DNA of 64,000 nucleotides, taken from NCBI RefSeq assembly GCF_004353845.1, contig NZ_CP037864.1, positions 4,278,001-4,342,000 of the forward strand, read 5' to 3'. How positions within the stretch are numbered: position 1 is the first letter of the stretch; every line of letters begins with the position of its first letter. Below are positions 8,083-16,687 of this stretch, in pieces. Made by a program: the position numbers and the translations under genes. Source of the DNA: Citrobacter arsenatis (GTDB lineage: Bacteria > Pseudomonadota > Gammaproteobacteria > Enterobacterales > Enterobacteriaceae). The notes under the pieces were generated by a model. That model was not told the DNA's origin, ran no database searches, and worked only from the letters and a program-made list of their open reading frames with translations.

Positions 8083-9261
8083 TTAGTCTCGTTCGATAGC
8101 GAGCGCCACGCCCTGACCGCCGCCGATACACAGCGTTGCCAGCCCTTTGTGCGCCCGACGCTTCACCATTTCATGCACCAACGAAACCAGAATACGGCAA
8201 CCCGATGCGCCAATCGGATGGCCGAGGGCAATGGCTCCGCCGTTCACATTTACCCGCCGTTCATCCCACTCCAGCATTTTCCCAACGGATAATGCCTGCG
8301 CGGCGAAGGCCTCGTTAGCTTCGATAAGATCAACATCAGCCAGTTGCCAGCCCACACGCTCAAGGCAGCGGCGCGTCGCGTACACCGGGGCAATCCCCAT
8401 CAGCGCGGGATCGACCCCGACGCTGGCAAAGGCGCGAATGCGGGCCAGTACCGGTAAGTTCAGCTCCAGCGCCTTAGCCTCGCTCATCATCATCACCGCG
8501 GCGGCACCATCGTTAATGGATGATGCGTTGCCTGCCGTTACCGAACCGAGCCTGTCGAAGGTAGGATCCAGACGCGCCAGCCCTTCAGCGCTGGCATCGG
8601 TGCGCGGCTGCTCGTCGGTATCCACCACGAACGATTGCCCATTACGCTGCGTTATCACCGGCACGATTTCATCTTTGAAACGTCCGGCGTCGATTGCCAT
8701 CCGCGCCTTGTGCTGTGAATGCAGCGCGTAGGCATCCTGTAATTCACGACTGATACCGTATTCCCGCGCCAGGTTTTCCGCGGTAACGCCCATATGGTAA
8801 TCGTTGAAAGCGTCCCACAGGCCGTCATGCACCAAGCTGTCGACCAGTTGACTGTTACCCAGCTGTGCGCCGGTGCGGCTATCGGTAAGGACATGCGGCG
8901 CACGGCTCATATTCTCTTGCCCGCCCGCAATAACAATGTCGGCTTCACCACACTGGATAGCCTGGGTCGCCAGATGCAGCGCTTTCAGGCCCGAGCCGCA
9001 GACATCGTTAATAGTAATGGCGGAAACGGTATTGGGTAGCCCACCATTGATGGCGGACTGACGCGCCGGATTCTGCCCGGCACCTGCGGTAAGCACTTGT
9101 CCGAGGATCACTTCATCCACAGCATGAACGTCCACGCCCGTGCGTTCCATTAACGCCCTGACCACCATGCTCCCTAATTCAACGGCAGAGTGGCGCGCCA
9201 GCGTCCCCTGGAAGCAGCCAATCGGTGTCCTTAACGCCCCGACTATCACAACCTCTTTCAT
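8083..9261 (-). CDS. yqeF: Acetyl-CoA acetyltransferase (thiolase) YqeF
   Basis: A 392-residue thiolase that makes or splits acetoacetyl-CoA. The nucleophile is C88 in NDVCGSGLKA; the second active-site blocks are GGAIALGHPIGASG (histidine) and LCIGGGQG (cysteine). The length matches biosynthetic thiolases and E. coli YqeF. The start MKEVVIVG has GAGGTAGTG in front, better than the upstream in-frame codon. It stands alone, and no fatty-acid oxidation partner is next to it. Confidence 0.93.
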   Translation of the reverse strand: MKEVVIVGALRTPIGCFQGTLARHSAVELGSMVVRALMERTGVDVHAVDEVILGQVLTAGAGQNPARQSAINGGLPNTVSAITINDVCGSGLKALHLATQAIQCGEADIVIAGGQENMSRAPHVLTDSRTGAQLGNSQLVDSLVHDGLWDAFNDYHMGVTAENLAREYGISRELQDAYALHSQHKARMAIDAGRFKDEIVPVITQRNGQSFVVDTDEQPRTDASAEGLARLDPTFDRLGSVTAGNASSINDGAAAVMMMSEAKALELNLPVLARIRAFASVGVDPALMGIAPVYATRRCLERVGWQLADVDLIEANEAFAAQALSVGKMLEWDERRVNVNGGAIALGHPIGASGCRILVSLVHEMVKRRAHKGLATLCIGGGQGVALAIERD

Positions 9262-9363
9262 CACTACCTCAGCGCAAAATAACACCGCAATAGTAGATGA
9301 TTGTTAAAAAGAGTTATCAAGGTTGTTTAAAAACGGTGATTTTTATCACAAAGGAAATTCGTA

Positions 9364-10248
9364 TCATTTATTGGTCATCTGAACGCCACTCTGCTGTAAA
9401 TGGTCGCGCAGCCAGCTTCCCGCCACACCTGGCGGTGATTTCTTATTCCACAGCAGATCGATAGAGATAGCCTTTGGCCAGCCGGGCAGCTTTAATTGAA
9501 CCAGCGGTTTTTCTGCCGCAAACTCTTCCACCAGCGCACAAGGGAGCGCGCACCAGCCAAATCCCTGCACCGCCATACTCAGCAGCAACAAATAGTTAGG
9601 CGCCGACCAGACGGGACCGCGCGCGACGTTAGTGCCGCTTTCCAGATAGGTATTCAGACGCAGCTCGCGCCAGGTGTGTAGCTGTTCCCACTGCAGTTTT
9701 TCTTGAGCCGCCAGCGGATGCGACGCCGCGACGTATAATCCCATCCAGGTTTGCATCGGCAGACGCGTAACGCCCATGTCGGTCGGGTAATCCTCGCGCG
9801 CTTCGATCAACCCCACCTGAGCACGCCCTTTTTGCAGCAGATCGATCACGTCTTCATCTTCGCCAATCAGACATTCAAACTCGGTATGGGGAAACTTGCG
9901 GTCAAACTGCACCATCAACTCTTCCAGCACATCCGGGTGCAGCGTGTCTGAAAGCACGAAGGTCAGACGCGCTTCCGTTTCACCCGACAGCGAGATCGCC
10001 GCCTCATCGAGACGTTCGCTGGCCGTCAAAATTGCCTGCACATAGCCCAGCACCCGCTTACCTTCTTCGGTCAGCGTGGGCTGGCGGGACGAGCGGTCAA
10101 ACAGCGCAAAACCAAGATCGGCTTCCAGATGCGCAATAGCCGTACTGATGGTGGATTGGCTTTTGCGCAGCCGCCGCGCCGCCGCAGAAAATGAGCCGCA
10201 GGAAACGGTCTCCACAAATGCCGTTAACGCTTCAGGAGAGTAACGCAT
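9364..10248 (-). CDS. LysR-type regulator divergent from a PACE transporter
   Basis: A 294-residue LysR-family protein: the N-terminal helix-turn-helix covers about residues 1-60 (FSAAARRLRKSQSTISTAIAHLE) and the rest is a substrate-binding domain. It is divergently oriented to the PACE efflux gene across about 100 bases, the usual arrangement for a LysR protein and its target, so control of that gene is likely. The shared region contains TATCGATGGATA and other AT-rich inverted repeats that could be its operator. I do not recognise a characterised orthologue and E. coli K-12 has none between yqeF and yqeG. Confidence 0.85.
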   Translation of the reverse strand: MRYSPEALTAFVETVSCGSFSAAARRLRKSQSTISTAIAHLEADLGFALFDRSSRQPTLTEEGKRVLGYVQAILTASERLDEAAISLSGETEARLTFVLSDTLHPDVLEELMVQFDRKFPHTEFECLIGEDEDVIDLLQKGRAQVGLIEAREDYPTDMGVTRLPMQTWMGLYVAASHPLAAQEKLQWEQLHTWRELRLNTYLESGTNVARGPVWSAPNYLLLLSMAVQGFGWCALPCALVEEFAAEKPLVQLKLPGWPKAISIDLLWNKKSPPGVAGSWLRDHLQQSGVQMTNK

Positions 10249-10349
10249 GAACTATCTACTTTATCGATGGATACTATCTTTTAGATATCACATAAAACGA
10301 TAAAATTGCCACCATTCCGTTATCCGGGCATCAAAGAAGGTTTTAGGTT

Positions 10350-10805
10350 ATGCAACACGATACAGTCCAACGTCGCTCGTTAGTGGAGCGTATTTTTCAT
10401 GCCGTCTGCTTTGAAGGCATTGCCACCGCGATCCTTGCACCAACCACCGCATGGTTGATGCAGCGCTCGGTGCTGGAAATGGGCGGACTGACCATTCTTC
10501 TCGCCACCACGGCGATGATCTGGAATATCATTTATAACGCTCTGTTTGACCGTCTGTGGCCATCGCACCTGGTAAAACGTACGGCGAAAGTGCGGGCATT
10601 TCACGCCTTAGGCTTCGAGAGCGGTTTTATTGTGATCGGGGTGAGCATCGTGGCGTATGTGCTAAACGTCAGCCTGCTTCAGGCATTCACGCTGGAAATA
10701 GGTTTCTTCCTGTTCTTCCTGCCGTACACCATGTTCTATAACTGGGCGTATGACACGTTGCGCGAGCGCGTGATGAAGCGTCGCCAGCAGCGCGTTACTG
10801 CCTGA
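10350..10805 (+). CDS. PACE-family multidrug/biocide efflux transporter
   Basis: A 151-residue inner membrane protein with four predicted helices made of two bacterial transmembrane pair domains, the pattern of the proteobacterial antimicrobial compound efflux family. AceI of Acinetobacter, the type member, exports chlorhexidine and short diamines with proton antiport. The conserved glutamate of helix 1 is E22 in CFEGIATAI, and the WNIIYNALFDRLWP and YNWAYDTLRERV motifs recur in the two halves. The divergent LysR gene is its likely regulator. The actual substrate is unknown. Confidence 0.88.
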   Translation: MQHDTVQRRSLVERIFHAVCFEGIATAILAPTTAWLMQRSVLEMGGLTILLATTAMIWNIIYNALFDRLWPSHLVKRTAKVRAFHALGFESGFIVIGVSIVAYVLNVSLLQAFTLEIGFFLFFLPYTMFYNWAYDTLRERVMKRRQQRVTA

Positions 10806-10816
10806 TAATTAAAATA

Positions 10817-10845
10817 ATAGTCGGAATCTTCTCGGTTCCGACTAT
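10817..10845. terminator. Strong hairpin after the PACE gene
   Basis: A 10-bp perfect stem ATAGTCGGAA/TTCCGACTAT with a 9-base loop, 12 bases after the stop codon. There is no T run, so this is a weak terminator or a 3' end-stabilising hairpin. Confidence 0.5.
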
Positions 10846-10947
10846 GGATCCATTCACTCGCCCGCTTGTTCACACCTCCCCCAGCCCCTGCCATTTGTGG
10901 TAAATTGCGCTTCTTTTTGTTTATTTTATAGTTGATACGTTCAAATA

Positions 10948-12177
10948 ATGTCGAAATTTTGGTCAAAAGAAGAGACTCTCTGGAGCTTCGCACTATATGG
11001 GACTGCCGTCGGCGCAGGAACCCTCTTCCTCCCCATACAGCTGGGTTCAGCAGGCGCGGTGGTATTGTTTATCACCGCACTCGTCGCCTGGCCTTTAACC
11101 TACTGGCCGCACAAGGCGCTGTGTCAGTTTATCCTGTCCTCAAAAACCTCGGCAGGTGAAGGTATTACCGGCGCGGTTACGCACTACTACGGCAAGAAGA
11201 TCGGCAGCCTGATCACCACTCTCTATTTTATTGCCTTCTTTGTGGTGGTGCTGATCTACGCCGTAGCAATAACCAATTCACTCACTGAACAGCTGGCAAA
11301 ACACATCGCCATCGATCTGCGGATCCGCATGCTGGTCAGTCTTGGCGTGGTGCTGGTGCTGAACCTGATTTTTCTGATGGGCCGACAAGCCACCATTCGG
11401 GTGATGGGCTTTTTGGTGTTCCCGCTCATCGCGTACTTTTTGTTCCTTTCGCTCTACCTGACCGGAAGTTGGCAGCCAACGCTACTTACCGGTCAGATGT
11501 CTTTCGATCAGCACACGCTGCATCAGGTTTGGATATCTATTCCCGTGATGGTTTTCGCTTTTAGCCATACGCCAATTATCTCTACGTTCGCCATTGACCG
11601 ACGTGAGAAATACGGTGAGCAGGCCATGGGTAAATGCAAAAAAATCATGAAGGTAGCCTACGTCATCATCTGCCTGAGCGTGCTGTTTTTCGTCTTCAGC
11701 TGTTTGCTTTCGATTCCGACAAGCTATATCGAAGACGCAAAAAATGAAGGCGTGACCATTCTGTCAGCGCTATCAATGATGCCAAACGCCCCGGCGTGGC
11801 TGTCGATTTCCGGGATTATCGTTGCCGTTGTAGCGATGTCAAAATCGTTCCTCGGCACCTACTTTGGCGTGATTGAAGGGGCAACAGAAGTGGTCAAAAC
11901 GTCGTTGCATCAGGTGGGTGTGAAGAAAAGCCGCGCCTTTAACCGCGCCGTGTCCATCATGTTGGTTTCGGCCATTACGTTTATCATTTGCTGCATTAAC
12001 CCTAATGCGATTTCAATGATTTATGCGATCAGCGGCCCGCTCATCGCCATGATTTTGTTTATCATGCCGACATTATCGACCTATCTGATCCCAGCGCTGA
12101 AGCCGTACCGTTCCGTGGGTAATCTGATCACCCTGATTGTCGGTCTGCTGTGCGTATCTGTGATGTTTTTTGGCTAG
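10948..12177 (+). CDS. yqeG: Amino acid permease YqeG (serine/threonine transporter family)
   Basis: A 409-residue inner membrane protein with about 11 membrane segments, of the hydroxy/aromatic amino acid permease family (with SdaC, TdcC). The opening FALYGTAVGAGTLFLPIQLG is the family signature around helix 1. E. coli YqeG has been reported as a serine transporter; the substrate here is inferred. It is followed by a long gene-free stretch with two structured repeats, and in E. coli by the ETT2 island. Confidence 0.92.
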   Translation: MSKFWSKEETLWSFALYGTAVGAGTLFLPIQLGSAGAVVLFITALVAWPLTYWPHKALCQFILSSKTSAGEGITGAVTHYYGKKIGSLITTLYFIAFFVVVLIYAVAITNSLTEQLAKHIAIDLRIRMLVSLGVVLVLNLIFLMGRQATIRVMGFLVFPLIAYFLFLSLYLTGSWQPTLLTGQMSFDQHTLHQVWISIPVMVFAFSHTPIISTFAIDRREKYGEQAMGKCKKIMKVAYVIICLSVLFFVFSCLLSIPTSYIEDAKNEGVTILSALSMMPNAPAWLSISGIIVAVVAMSKSFLGTYFGVIEGATEVVKTSLHQVGVKKSRAFNRAVSIMLVSAITFIICCINPNAISMIYAISGPLIAMILFIMPTLSTYLIPALKPYRSVGNLITLIVGLLCVSVMFFG

Positions 12178-12202
12178 AACGTGTTGTTTAACGGCTCATT
12201 CT

Positions 12203-12248
12203 CCTGAAAGTGGGTGCGATGTCGTTCAGTTAACGACTCAATTTCAGA
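12203..12248. repeat. Nested hairpin after yqeG
   Basis: CTGAAA...TTTCAG encloses a perfect GTCGTT/AACGAC stem. It lies between the yqeG stop and the left structured repeat and has no T tract. It may be the 3' end structure of the yqeG message. Confidence 0.45.
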
Positions 12249-12277
12249 AAGTATCAACCTGTGTTGGCGGAAGTAAT

Positions 12278-12550
12278 GAACATGCTATCTCAGAGAAGGG
12301 TTCCTTTCACCTCATGTTCATCGTTTCTCTGAAGCACCGATTCCTGTGAACGTGCAAGGGAGGCTCACCGCCGCCTCCCTTGCAACCCAGGCTCCCGGCG
12401 GGAAAATCGTCGCTACGCGAGCTATTCGTCTTATTCCGTCTGCCTGTCGGGTCGGGGCCGAGCCTGCGTCCATGCAGGCCGTCCCCTCTGCCCGCATCCC
12501 TGCGGGCAGCCCCGGTCAGCCGTCAACGCCTCATCGATTTTCAGCCGGAC
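12278..12550 (+). repeat. Structured 273-bp element, left copy
   Basis: This non-coding unit recurs in inverted orientation at 12644-12916. Aligned by hand without a single gap, 191 of 273 positions agree. Three hairpins stand out: GCAAGGGAGGC/GCCTCCCTTGC (12354-12364 with 12373-12383), a GGGG/CCCC stem enclosing GCCTGC/GCAGGC (12454-12486), and CTGCCCGCA/TGCGGGCAG (12488-12496 with 12501-12509). Most changes between the copies inside the first and third stems keep pairing. Unpaired blocks such as TCTGAAGCACCGAT, GGCTCCCGGC and the end block ATTTTCAGCCGGAC are shared. I see no protein with a start signal and do not recognise the family. Confidence 0.8.
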
Positions 12551-12643
12551 GAGGGGCATCGCTTCAACACTCTGACTTCCAGTTAAATCTGTTTTGCTGT
12601 TCAGACATATTCAAATAAAAATACCGGTGGTCAGGCGTGGCTA

Positions 12644-12916
12644 GTCCGGCTGAAAATTGCCGACGTGTTTCCGTAAGGCCGGGAGAGCCAGCATGGATGC
12701 TGGCTCAGGGCGCGCTTTGCAGGGACGCTACCTCGCGCCCGGCCCGGTAGCCTGGAGGAATAAGCGGAGGGTATTGCGCAGCAACAATTTTCCTGCCGGG
12801 AGCCGGGATTGTAAAGGGCGTGGCGGAGAACGCCCTTTACACGTTCACGGGCATCGGTGCTTCAGATAAATGACACTGCTGAGGTGAACGGAACCCTGAA
12901 CAAGAATCACATGTTC
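12644..12916 (-). repeat. Structured 273-bp element, right copy (inverted)
   Basis: This is the inverted, diverged partner of the element at 12278-12550, separated from it by a 93-bp unrelated spacer. Read on the minus strand it has the same hairpins in the same order: GTAAAGGGCG/CGCCCTTTAC (12811-12840), a 7-bp GGGCGCG/CGCGCCC stem (12708-12740) and GAGCCAGCA/TGCTGGCTC (12685-12706). In the last, both the 9-bp stem length and the 4-base loop beginning TCC match the left copy although the stem sequence differs. Inverted short frames across it lack ribosome sites. Confidence 0.8.
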
Positions 12917-12968
12917 AACCTACATGCTTAGCTGGACGGTATTGAACGTGGATGAGCCGCACTCAGCC

Positions 12969-13241
12969 TTACTTGATGTAAGAATCCAGCACCTTCAGCA
13001 CCACATCCAGATCCTCTTCGCGCTTGATTTCATCGCCCTGATGCACAATGTGCTCGGTCAGATGACCTTTAATCACCTCACGCATTAATCCGTTTACCGC
13101 ACCGCGGATCGCCGCTATTTGCTGCAATACCGCCGCACATTCATGCGGTTCATCCAGCATGGTTTTCAACGCCGCTACCTGCCCCTGAATCTTGCTGGTT
13201 CGGGCTTTCAGCTTTTGTTTGTCGCGGATCGTATGTGACAT
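12969..13241 (-). CDS. rcnR: Nickel/cobalt-responsive repressor RcnR
   Basis: A 90-residue, all-helical repressor of the CsoR/RcnR (DUF156) family. The Ni/Co ligands H3, C35, H60 and H64 of E. coli RcnR are all present. When metal-free it binds two G-tract operators in the rcnR-rcnA gap, and metal binding releases it. The gene is divergent from rcnA, the usual layout. The cytosolic tetramer represses both rcnA and its own gene. Confidence 0.97.
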   Translation of the reverse strand: MSHTIRDKQKLKARTSKIQGQVAALKTMLDEPHECAAVLQQIAAIRGAVNGLMREVIKGHLTEHIVHQGDEIKREEDLDVVLKVLDSYIK

Positions 13242-13290
13242 AGCTTTACCTTTTTAACGTCTGGCTGTAGCGACAATACCATTGTCATTC

Positions 13291-13325
13291 TACTGGGGGG
13301 TAGTATTTGATACTGGGGGGGAGTA
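13291..13325. promoter_or_regulatory. Two RcnR operators
   Basis: Two copies of the known RcnR site TACT-G6-N-AGTA: TACTGGGGGGTAGTA at 13291-13305 and TACTGGGGGGGAGTA at 13311-13325, 20 bases apart centre to centre, between rcnR and rcnA. Confidence 0.95.
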
Positions 13326-13361
13326 GAATCAAACGAAATTAAACAACTAAGAATCATTCTC

Positions 13362-14270
13362 ATGGGTGAGTTTTCTACGCTTCTTCAGCAAGGCAACGCC
13401 TGGTTTTTCATTCCCAGCGCGATTCTATTGGGCGTGTTACACGGGCTGGAACCGGGGCATTCCAAGACGATGATGGCAGCCTTTATTATTGCCATTAAGG
13501 GGACCATCAAACAGGCGGTGATGCTGGGGCTGGCGGCAACGCTGTCGCATACCGCCGTGGTGTGGCTGATTGCGCTCGGTGGGATGTATATCAGCAAAGC
13601 GTTTACTGCCCAGGCCGTTGAGCCATGGCTGCAGTTTGTCTCGGCGATTATTATTCTCGGGACCGCATTCTGGATGTTCTGGCGAACCTGGCAGGGAGAG
13701 CAGAACTGGCTGGCCCGGACGCATCACGACCATGATCATGGACATCATCACCACGTTCACGAGCATCACCATGATCACGACGATCATCACCACCATCATC
13801 ATGACCACGATGACCATCATCATCACCACGAACACGAACACAATCATGACCATGCCACGCTGACGGGGCTGAGCGAAGGTTCCAAAGAGTATCAGGATGC
13901 CCACGAGCGGGCGCATGCCAACGATATCCAGCGCCGCTTTGCCGGTAAAGAGGTCACCAACGGCCAAATATTACTGTTCGGTCTGACTGGCGGGCTTATC
14001 CCGTGCCCAGCCGCCATTACGGTACTGCTGATCTGCATCCAGCTCAAAGCCTTCACGCTGGGTGCCACCATGGTACTGTGCTTTAGCCTCGGGCTGGCGC
14101 TGACGCTGGTAACGGTGGGTGTGGGTGCGGCAATCAGCGTGCAACAGGCGGCCAAGCGCTGGAGCGGATTTAACACGCTGGCACGCAAAGCGCCCTATTT
14201 TTCCAGCGTGCTCATTGCGATGGTCGGCTTATATATGGGGATTCACGGCTACATGGGGATCGTCGGTTAA
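13362..14270 (+). CDS. rcnA: Nickel/cobalt efflux protein RcnA
   Basis: A 302-residue inner membrane exporter of the NiCoT/RcnA family that lowers cytosolic nickel and cobalt. The helix motifs LHGLEPGHSKTMMAAF and LTGGLIPCPAA are conserved. A cytoplasmic loop at residues 121-164 is almost entirely histidine and aspartate, longer than the equivalent loop I remember for E. coli RcnA. The gene follows its RcnR operators directly. No rcnB lies downstream; the next gene is on the opposite strand. Confidence 0.97.
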   Translation: MGEFSTLLQQGNAWFFIPSAILLGVLHGLEPGHSKTMMAAFIIAIKGTIKQAVMLGLAATLSHTAVVWLIALGGMYISKAFTAQAVEPWLQFVSAIIILGTAFWMFWRTWQGEQNWLARTHHDHDHGHHHHVHEHHHDHDDHHHHHHDHDDHHHHHEHEHNHDHATLTGLSEGSKEYQDAHERAHANDIQRRFAGKEVTNGQILLFGLTGGLIPCPAAITVLLICIQLKAFTLGATMVLCFSLGLALTLVTVGVGAAISVQQAAKRWSGFNTLARKAPYFSSVLIAMVGLYMGIHGYMGIVG

Positions 14271-14315
14271 CGGTAAGAGCGCGCAGCAGCGATTGCCGCT
14301 GCGCGTAAAACCAGA

Positions 14316-15698
14316 TTAGCTTGCAACATTCCCCCACACCAGTTGCCCTTTATGGAAGGTCGCGGTGCGGGGGGAGATTCGTGCGACCGCTTCTGCCGAA
14401 CAAGAGGCGTCCACCAGTACAAAACTGGCTTCATCCTGCGCTTTCGGCCAGACGCGCTCACCTTTTTCGTTAAGCGGCAGCACATCGCCGGTAGCGAGGA
14501 ACAACGCCCGCGACAGGTTGACCTCGTTGGGGCGAATATAGAGCTGCGCGTACAGATTGGCTTTCTCCAGCATATCTCCCAGCCCGTACGGCGACCAGTG
14601 GTCAATCACGCTGTCGGTGCCGGTAATCACCTCCACGCCTTTATCACGCAGCTGTTTCAGCGGCATGTGCAAGGTGCCGATAGGTACCGTCGAGGCAATG
14701 GTAATCTGCTGCGCCGCCATGCGGCTCGCCAGCGCATCCACCTGCTGTTCATTCAGCGTTGCCAGGGCAAACGCATGGCTGATGGTCAGCTTACCTTTCA
14801 ACTGTGGGGTTTTCTCCACCGTTTCCACCATGTAATTCACCGCCGCCACGCCTGCCGGGCTGGTTTCATGCAGATGGATATCCACGCCTTTATCGTAATC
14901 CAGCGCAATCTGGAACATCGTGTCGAGGGATTTCTCCATTGCCCCGTCGACGCTGGTGGGGTCCAGACCGCCGACGTAATGCGCCCCCGCTTGCATCGCT
15001 TCACGCATCAGCGGTTCAGATTTTGATAACAGTAGGCCATGCTGCGGAAACGCCACAATTTCACAGGCAAAACCCGGCTGGCGACGCGCCAGCACCGCCT
15101 GCAGGTTTTCGAGGTTTTTCAGCCCAGAAACCGGTTCGATATTACAGTGGCTGCGGGCGATCGAGGTGCCTTTTGACTGCAGCAGATCGATGAGCTTTTC
15201 TGCACGCTCCTGCGTGTAAGGCTGGAGTTCAGGCAACAGTTTTTGTTCCAGGCGGATCATATCCTGAATGGTGGTGCCAGCCGGACGGTTCAGCGAACGC
15301 CATGGACCGCCGTAAAAGGTTTTATCCAGATGGATGTGCATGTCGCGCATGGCGGGCAGCATCAGCTTTCCACCCGCATCGTAGTGCGGCAGCGTCGCAT
15401 CCGGATGCTGCTTATTCTCGCGCAGCGCAACAATTTTCCCGTCCCGGATTTCAACGGTTTGCAGTGTGGTACGGGTATGCACCGCTACCGAGTTTTCGTA
15501 CTCAAACCCAGCTTCCAGCAGGACGTTATCCAGGTAATAGTGCTTATCGCTAATTGTCATTGTGCTCTTAGACCCGCAGGTATTCCCGACAGGATTAGCA
15601 GCATACGCGACCGGGGCCACTGCGCCAAACAGCGCGGCAGCGGTCACCATTTTTCCGCTCTGGCTTAAAAATTCACGGCGGCTGTTACTTTCCTTCAT
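14316..15698 (-). CDS. yahJ: Tat-exported amidohydrolase/deaminase YahJ
   Basis: A 460-residue enzyme of the cytosine-deaminase/AtzC-like amidohydrolase family, the same size as E. coli YahJ. The N-terminus is a twin-arginine signal (NSRREFLSQSGKMVTAAALF, ending AYA), so it should act folded in the periplasm. Metal and catalytic residues are visible: H121 and H123 in HIHLDK, H275 with E278 in IHLHET, H308 in SHAF and D362 in GTDSVIDHW. It is the last gene of the yah operon, 12 bases after yahI. The substrate is unknown. A nucleobase-like or triazine-like ring is suggested by the family and the linked permease. Confidence 0.9.
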   Translation of the reverse strand: MKESNSRREFLSQSGKMVTAAALFGAVAPVAYAANPVGNTCGSKSTMTISDKHYYLDNVLLEAGFEYENSVAVHTRTTLQTVEIRDGKIVALRENKQHPDATLPHYDAGGKLMLPAMRDMHIHLDKTFYGGPWRSLNRPAGTTIQDMIRLEQKLLPELQPYTQERAEKLIDLLQSKGTSIARSHCNIEPVSGLKNLENLQAVLARRQPGFACEIVAFPQHGLLLSKSEPLMREAMQAGAHYVGGLDPTSVDGAMEKSLDTMFQIALDYDKGVDIHLHETSPAGVAAVNYMVETVEKTPQLKGKLTISHAFALATLNEQQVDALASRMAAQQITIASTVPIGTLHMPLKQLRDKGVEVITGTDSVIDHWSPYGLGDMLEKANLYAQLYIRPNEVNLSRALFLATGDVLPLNEKGERVWPKAQDEASFVLVDASCSAEAVARISPRTATFHKGQLVWGNVAS

Positions 15699-15710
15699 TC
15701 ACGTCTCCTC

Positions 15711-16661
15711 TCAGGAATGGACAATATGAGTGCCCGTTTCACCGCGCAGTGCGGCGGGCAGGCATTCCGGCGTAGTGATGATCACTCGTTTACCGCCACG
15801 CTCCAGGAACGCCAGGCTGGCAACGATCTTAGGTAACATGCTACCCGGCGGGAAATGTCCCTCCTGCATGTAACGGGTCATCGTTGCGACATCCACCGTA
15901 TCCAGCGCCTGCTGGTTGGGTTTGCCAAAATGAATACAGACCTGCTCGACGCCGGTGGTGATCACCAGAATGTCGGCGTGGATCTCCTGCGCCAGCAGCG
16001 CGGTGGAGAGATCTTTATCAATTACCGCGTCCACGCTCTGGTAATCCCCCTGCTCGCTTCGCACCACCGGGATGCCGCCGCCGCCCGCACCAATCACCAC
16101 AAAGCCTTGCTGGGTCAGCGTTTTGATCGCCTCTGCCTCGACAATGCGCTTTGGCTCTGGAGAGGCGACTACCCGGCGGTAGCCGCGCCCCGAATCCTCA
16201 ACAAAGCGCCAGCCCGGATTGACCCGCTGTAGTTCATCGCGCTGTGCTGCGCTAAAGAACGCCCCGATAGGCTTGGTCGGGTTAGCGAAGCCCGGATCGT
16301 TTTTATCGACCTCCACCTGGGTCACCACGGTGACCGCCTTCTGCTCGCCGCGTCGTGCCAGACGGTTGTTCAGCGCTTGTTGGATCAGATAGCCAATGCC
16401 GCCCTGCGTATCGGCGACGCAGTTTGCCAGCGGGGTAAGCGGCAGCCCTTCACGCTCATGGGCGATTTCCGCACGCCGCAGATCCAGCCCCACCTGCGGC
16501 CCGTTACCGTGCGTCAGCACAATGTTGTAGTCCGATGCCAGCATCTCCAGCACCGTATCCGCCACCGCTTTCACCGCTTCAGCCTGGTGTTCAATCGACT
16601 GGCTGGCGTTATCTTTGATAATGCTGTTGCCGCCAATGGCAACGACCACAAGTTCTTTCAT
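15711..16661 (-). CDS. yahI: Carbamate kinase-like protein YahI
   Basis: A 316-residue amino acid kinase-fold protein with the carbamate kinase blocks AIGGNSII, THGNGPQVG, AGGGGIPVV and DKDLSTALLA. Catabolic carbamate kinases turn carbamoyl phosphate and ADP into ATP, ammonia and CO2. Its place after the YahE/F/G carbamoyltransferase-like proteins fits this role as the energy-yielding last step. It is 26 bases downstream of the permease on the same strand. E. coli YahI is the same length. Confidence 0.92.
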   Translation of the reverse strand: MKELVVVAIGGNSIIKDNASQSIEHQAEAVKAVADTVLEMLASDYNIVLTHGNGPQVGLDLRRAEIAHEREGLPLTPLANCVADTQGGIGYLIQQALNNRLARRGEQKAVTVVTQVEVDKNDPGFANPTKPIGAFFSAAQRDELQRVNPGWRFVEDSGRGYRRVVASPEPKRIVEAEAIKTLTQQGFVVIGAGGGGIPVVRSEQGDYQSVDAVIDKDLSTALLAQEIHADILVITTGVEQVCIHFGKPNQQALDTVDVATMTRYMQEGHFPPGSMLPKIVASLAFLERGGKRVIITTPECLPAALRGETGTHIVHS

Positions 16662-16687
16662 AGTGTTATCTTCCGCTTACAGGCGAT

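Noticed and set aside
7921..8292. A 123-codon plus-strand frame starting in the kduI-yqeF gap
   Set aside because: It reads through the intrinsic terminator at 8002-8026 and into the antisense strand of yqeF; no ribosome site.
12346..12869. Short frames of 66-90 codons across the 12.3-12.9 kb repeats
   Set aside because: No ribosome sites, strongly biased composition, and they run through hairpins that recur in inverted form with non-synonymous paired changes; the signal is structural, not coding.
13732..13854. Tandem CAT/CAC/GAC repeats as a microsatellite or CRISPR-like array
   Set aside because: It encodes the histidine/aspartate-rich metal loop of RcnA in frame; no regular spacers.
14275..14310. 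GC-rich hairpin between rcnA and yahJ as an intrinsic terminator
   Set aside because: A CGCGCAGC/GCTGCGCG stem exists but neither strand has a T run after it, so it was not listed as a terminator.
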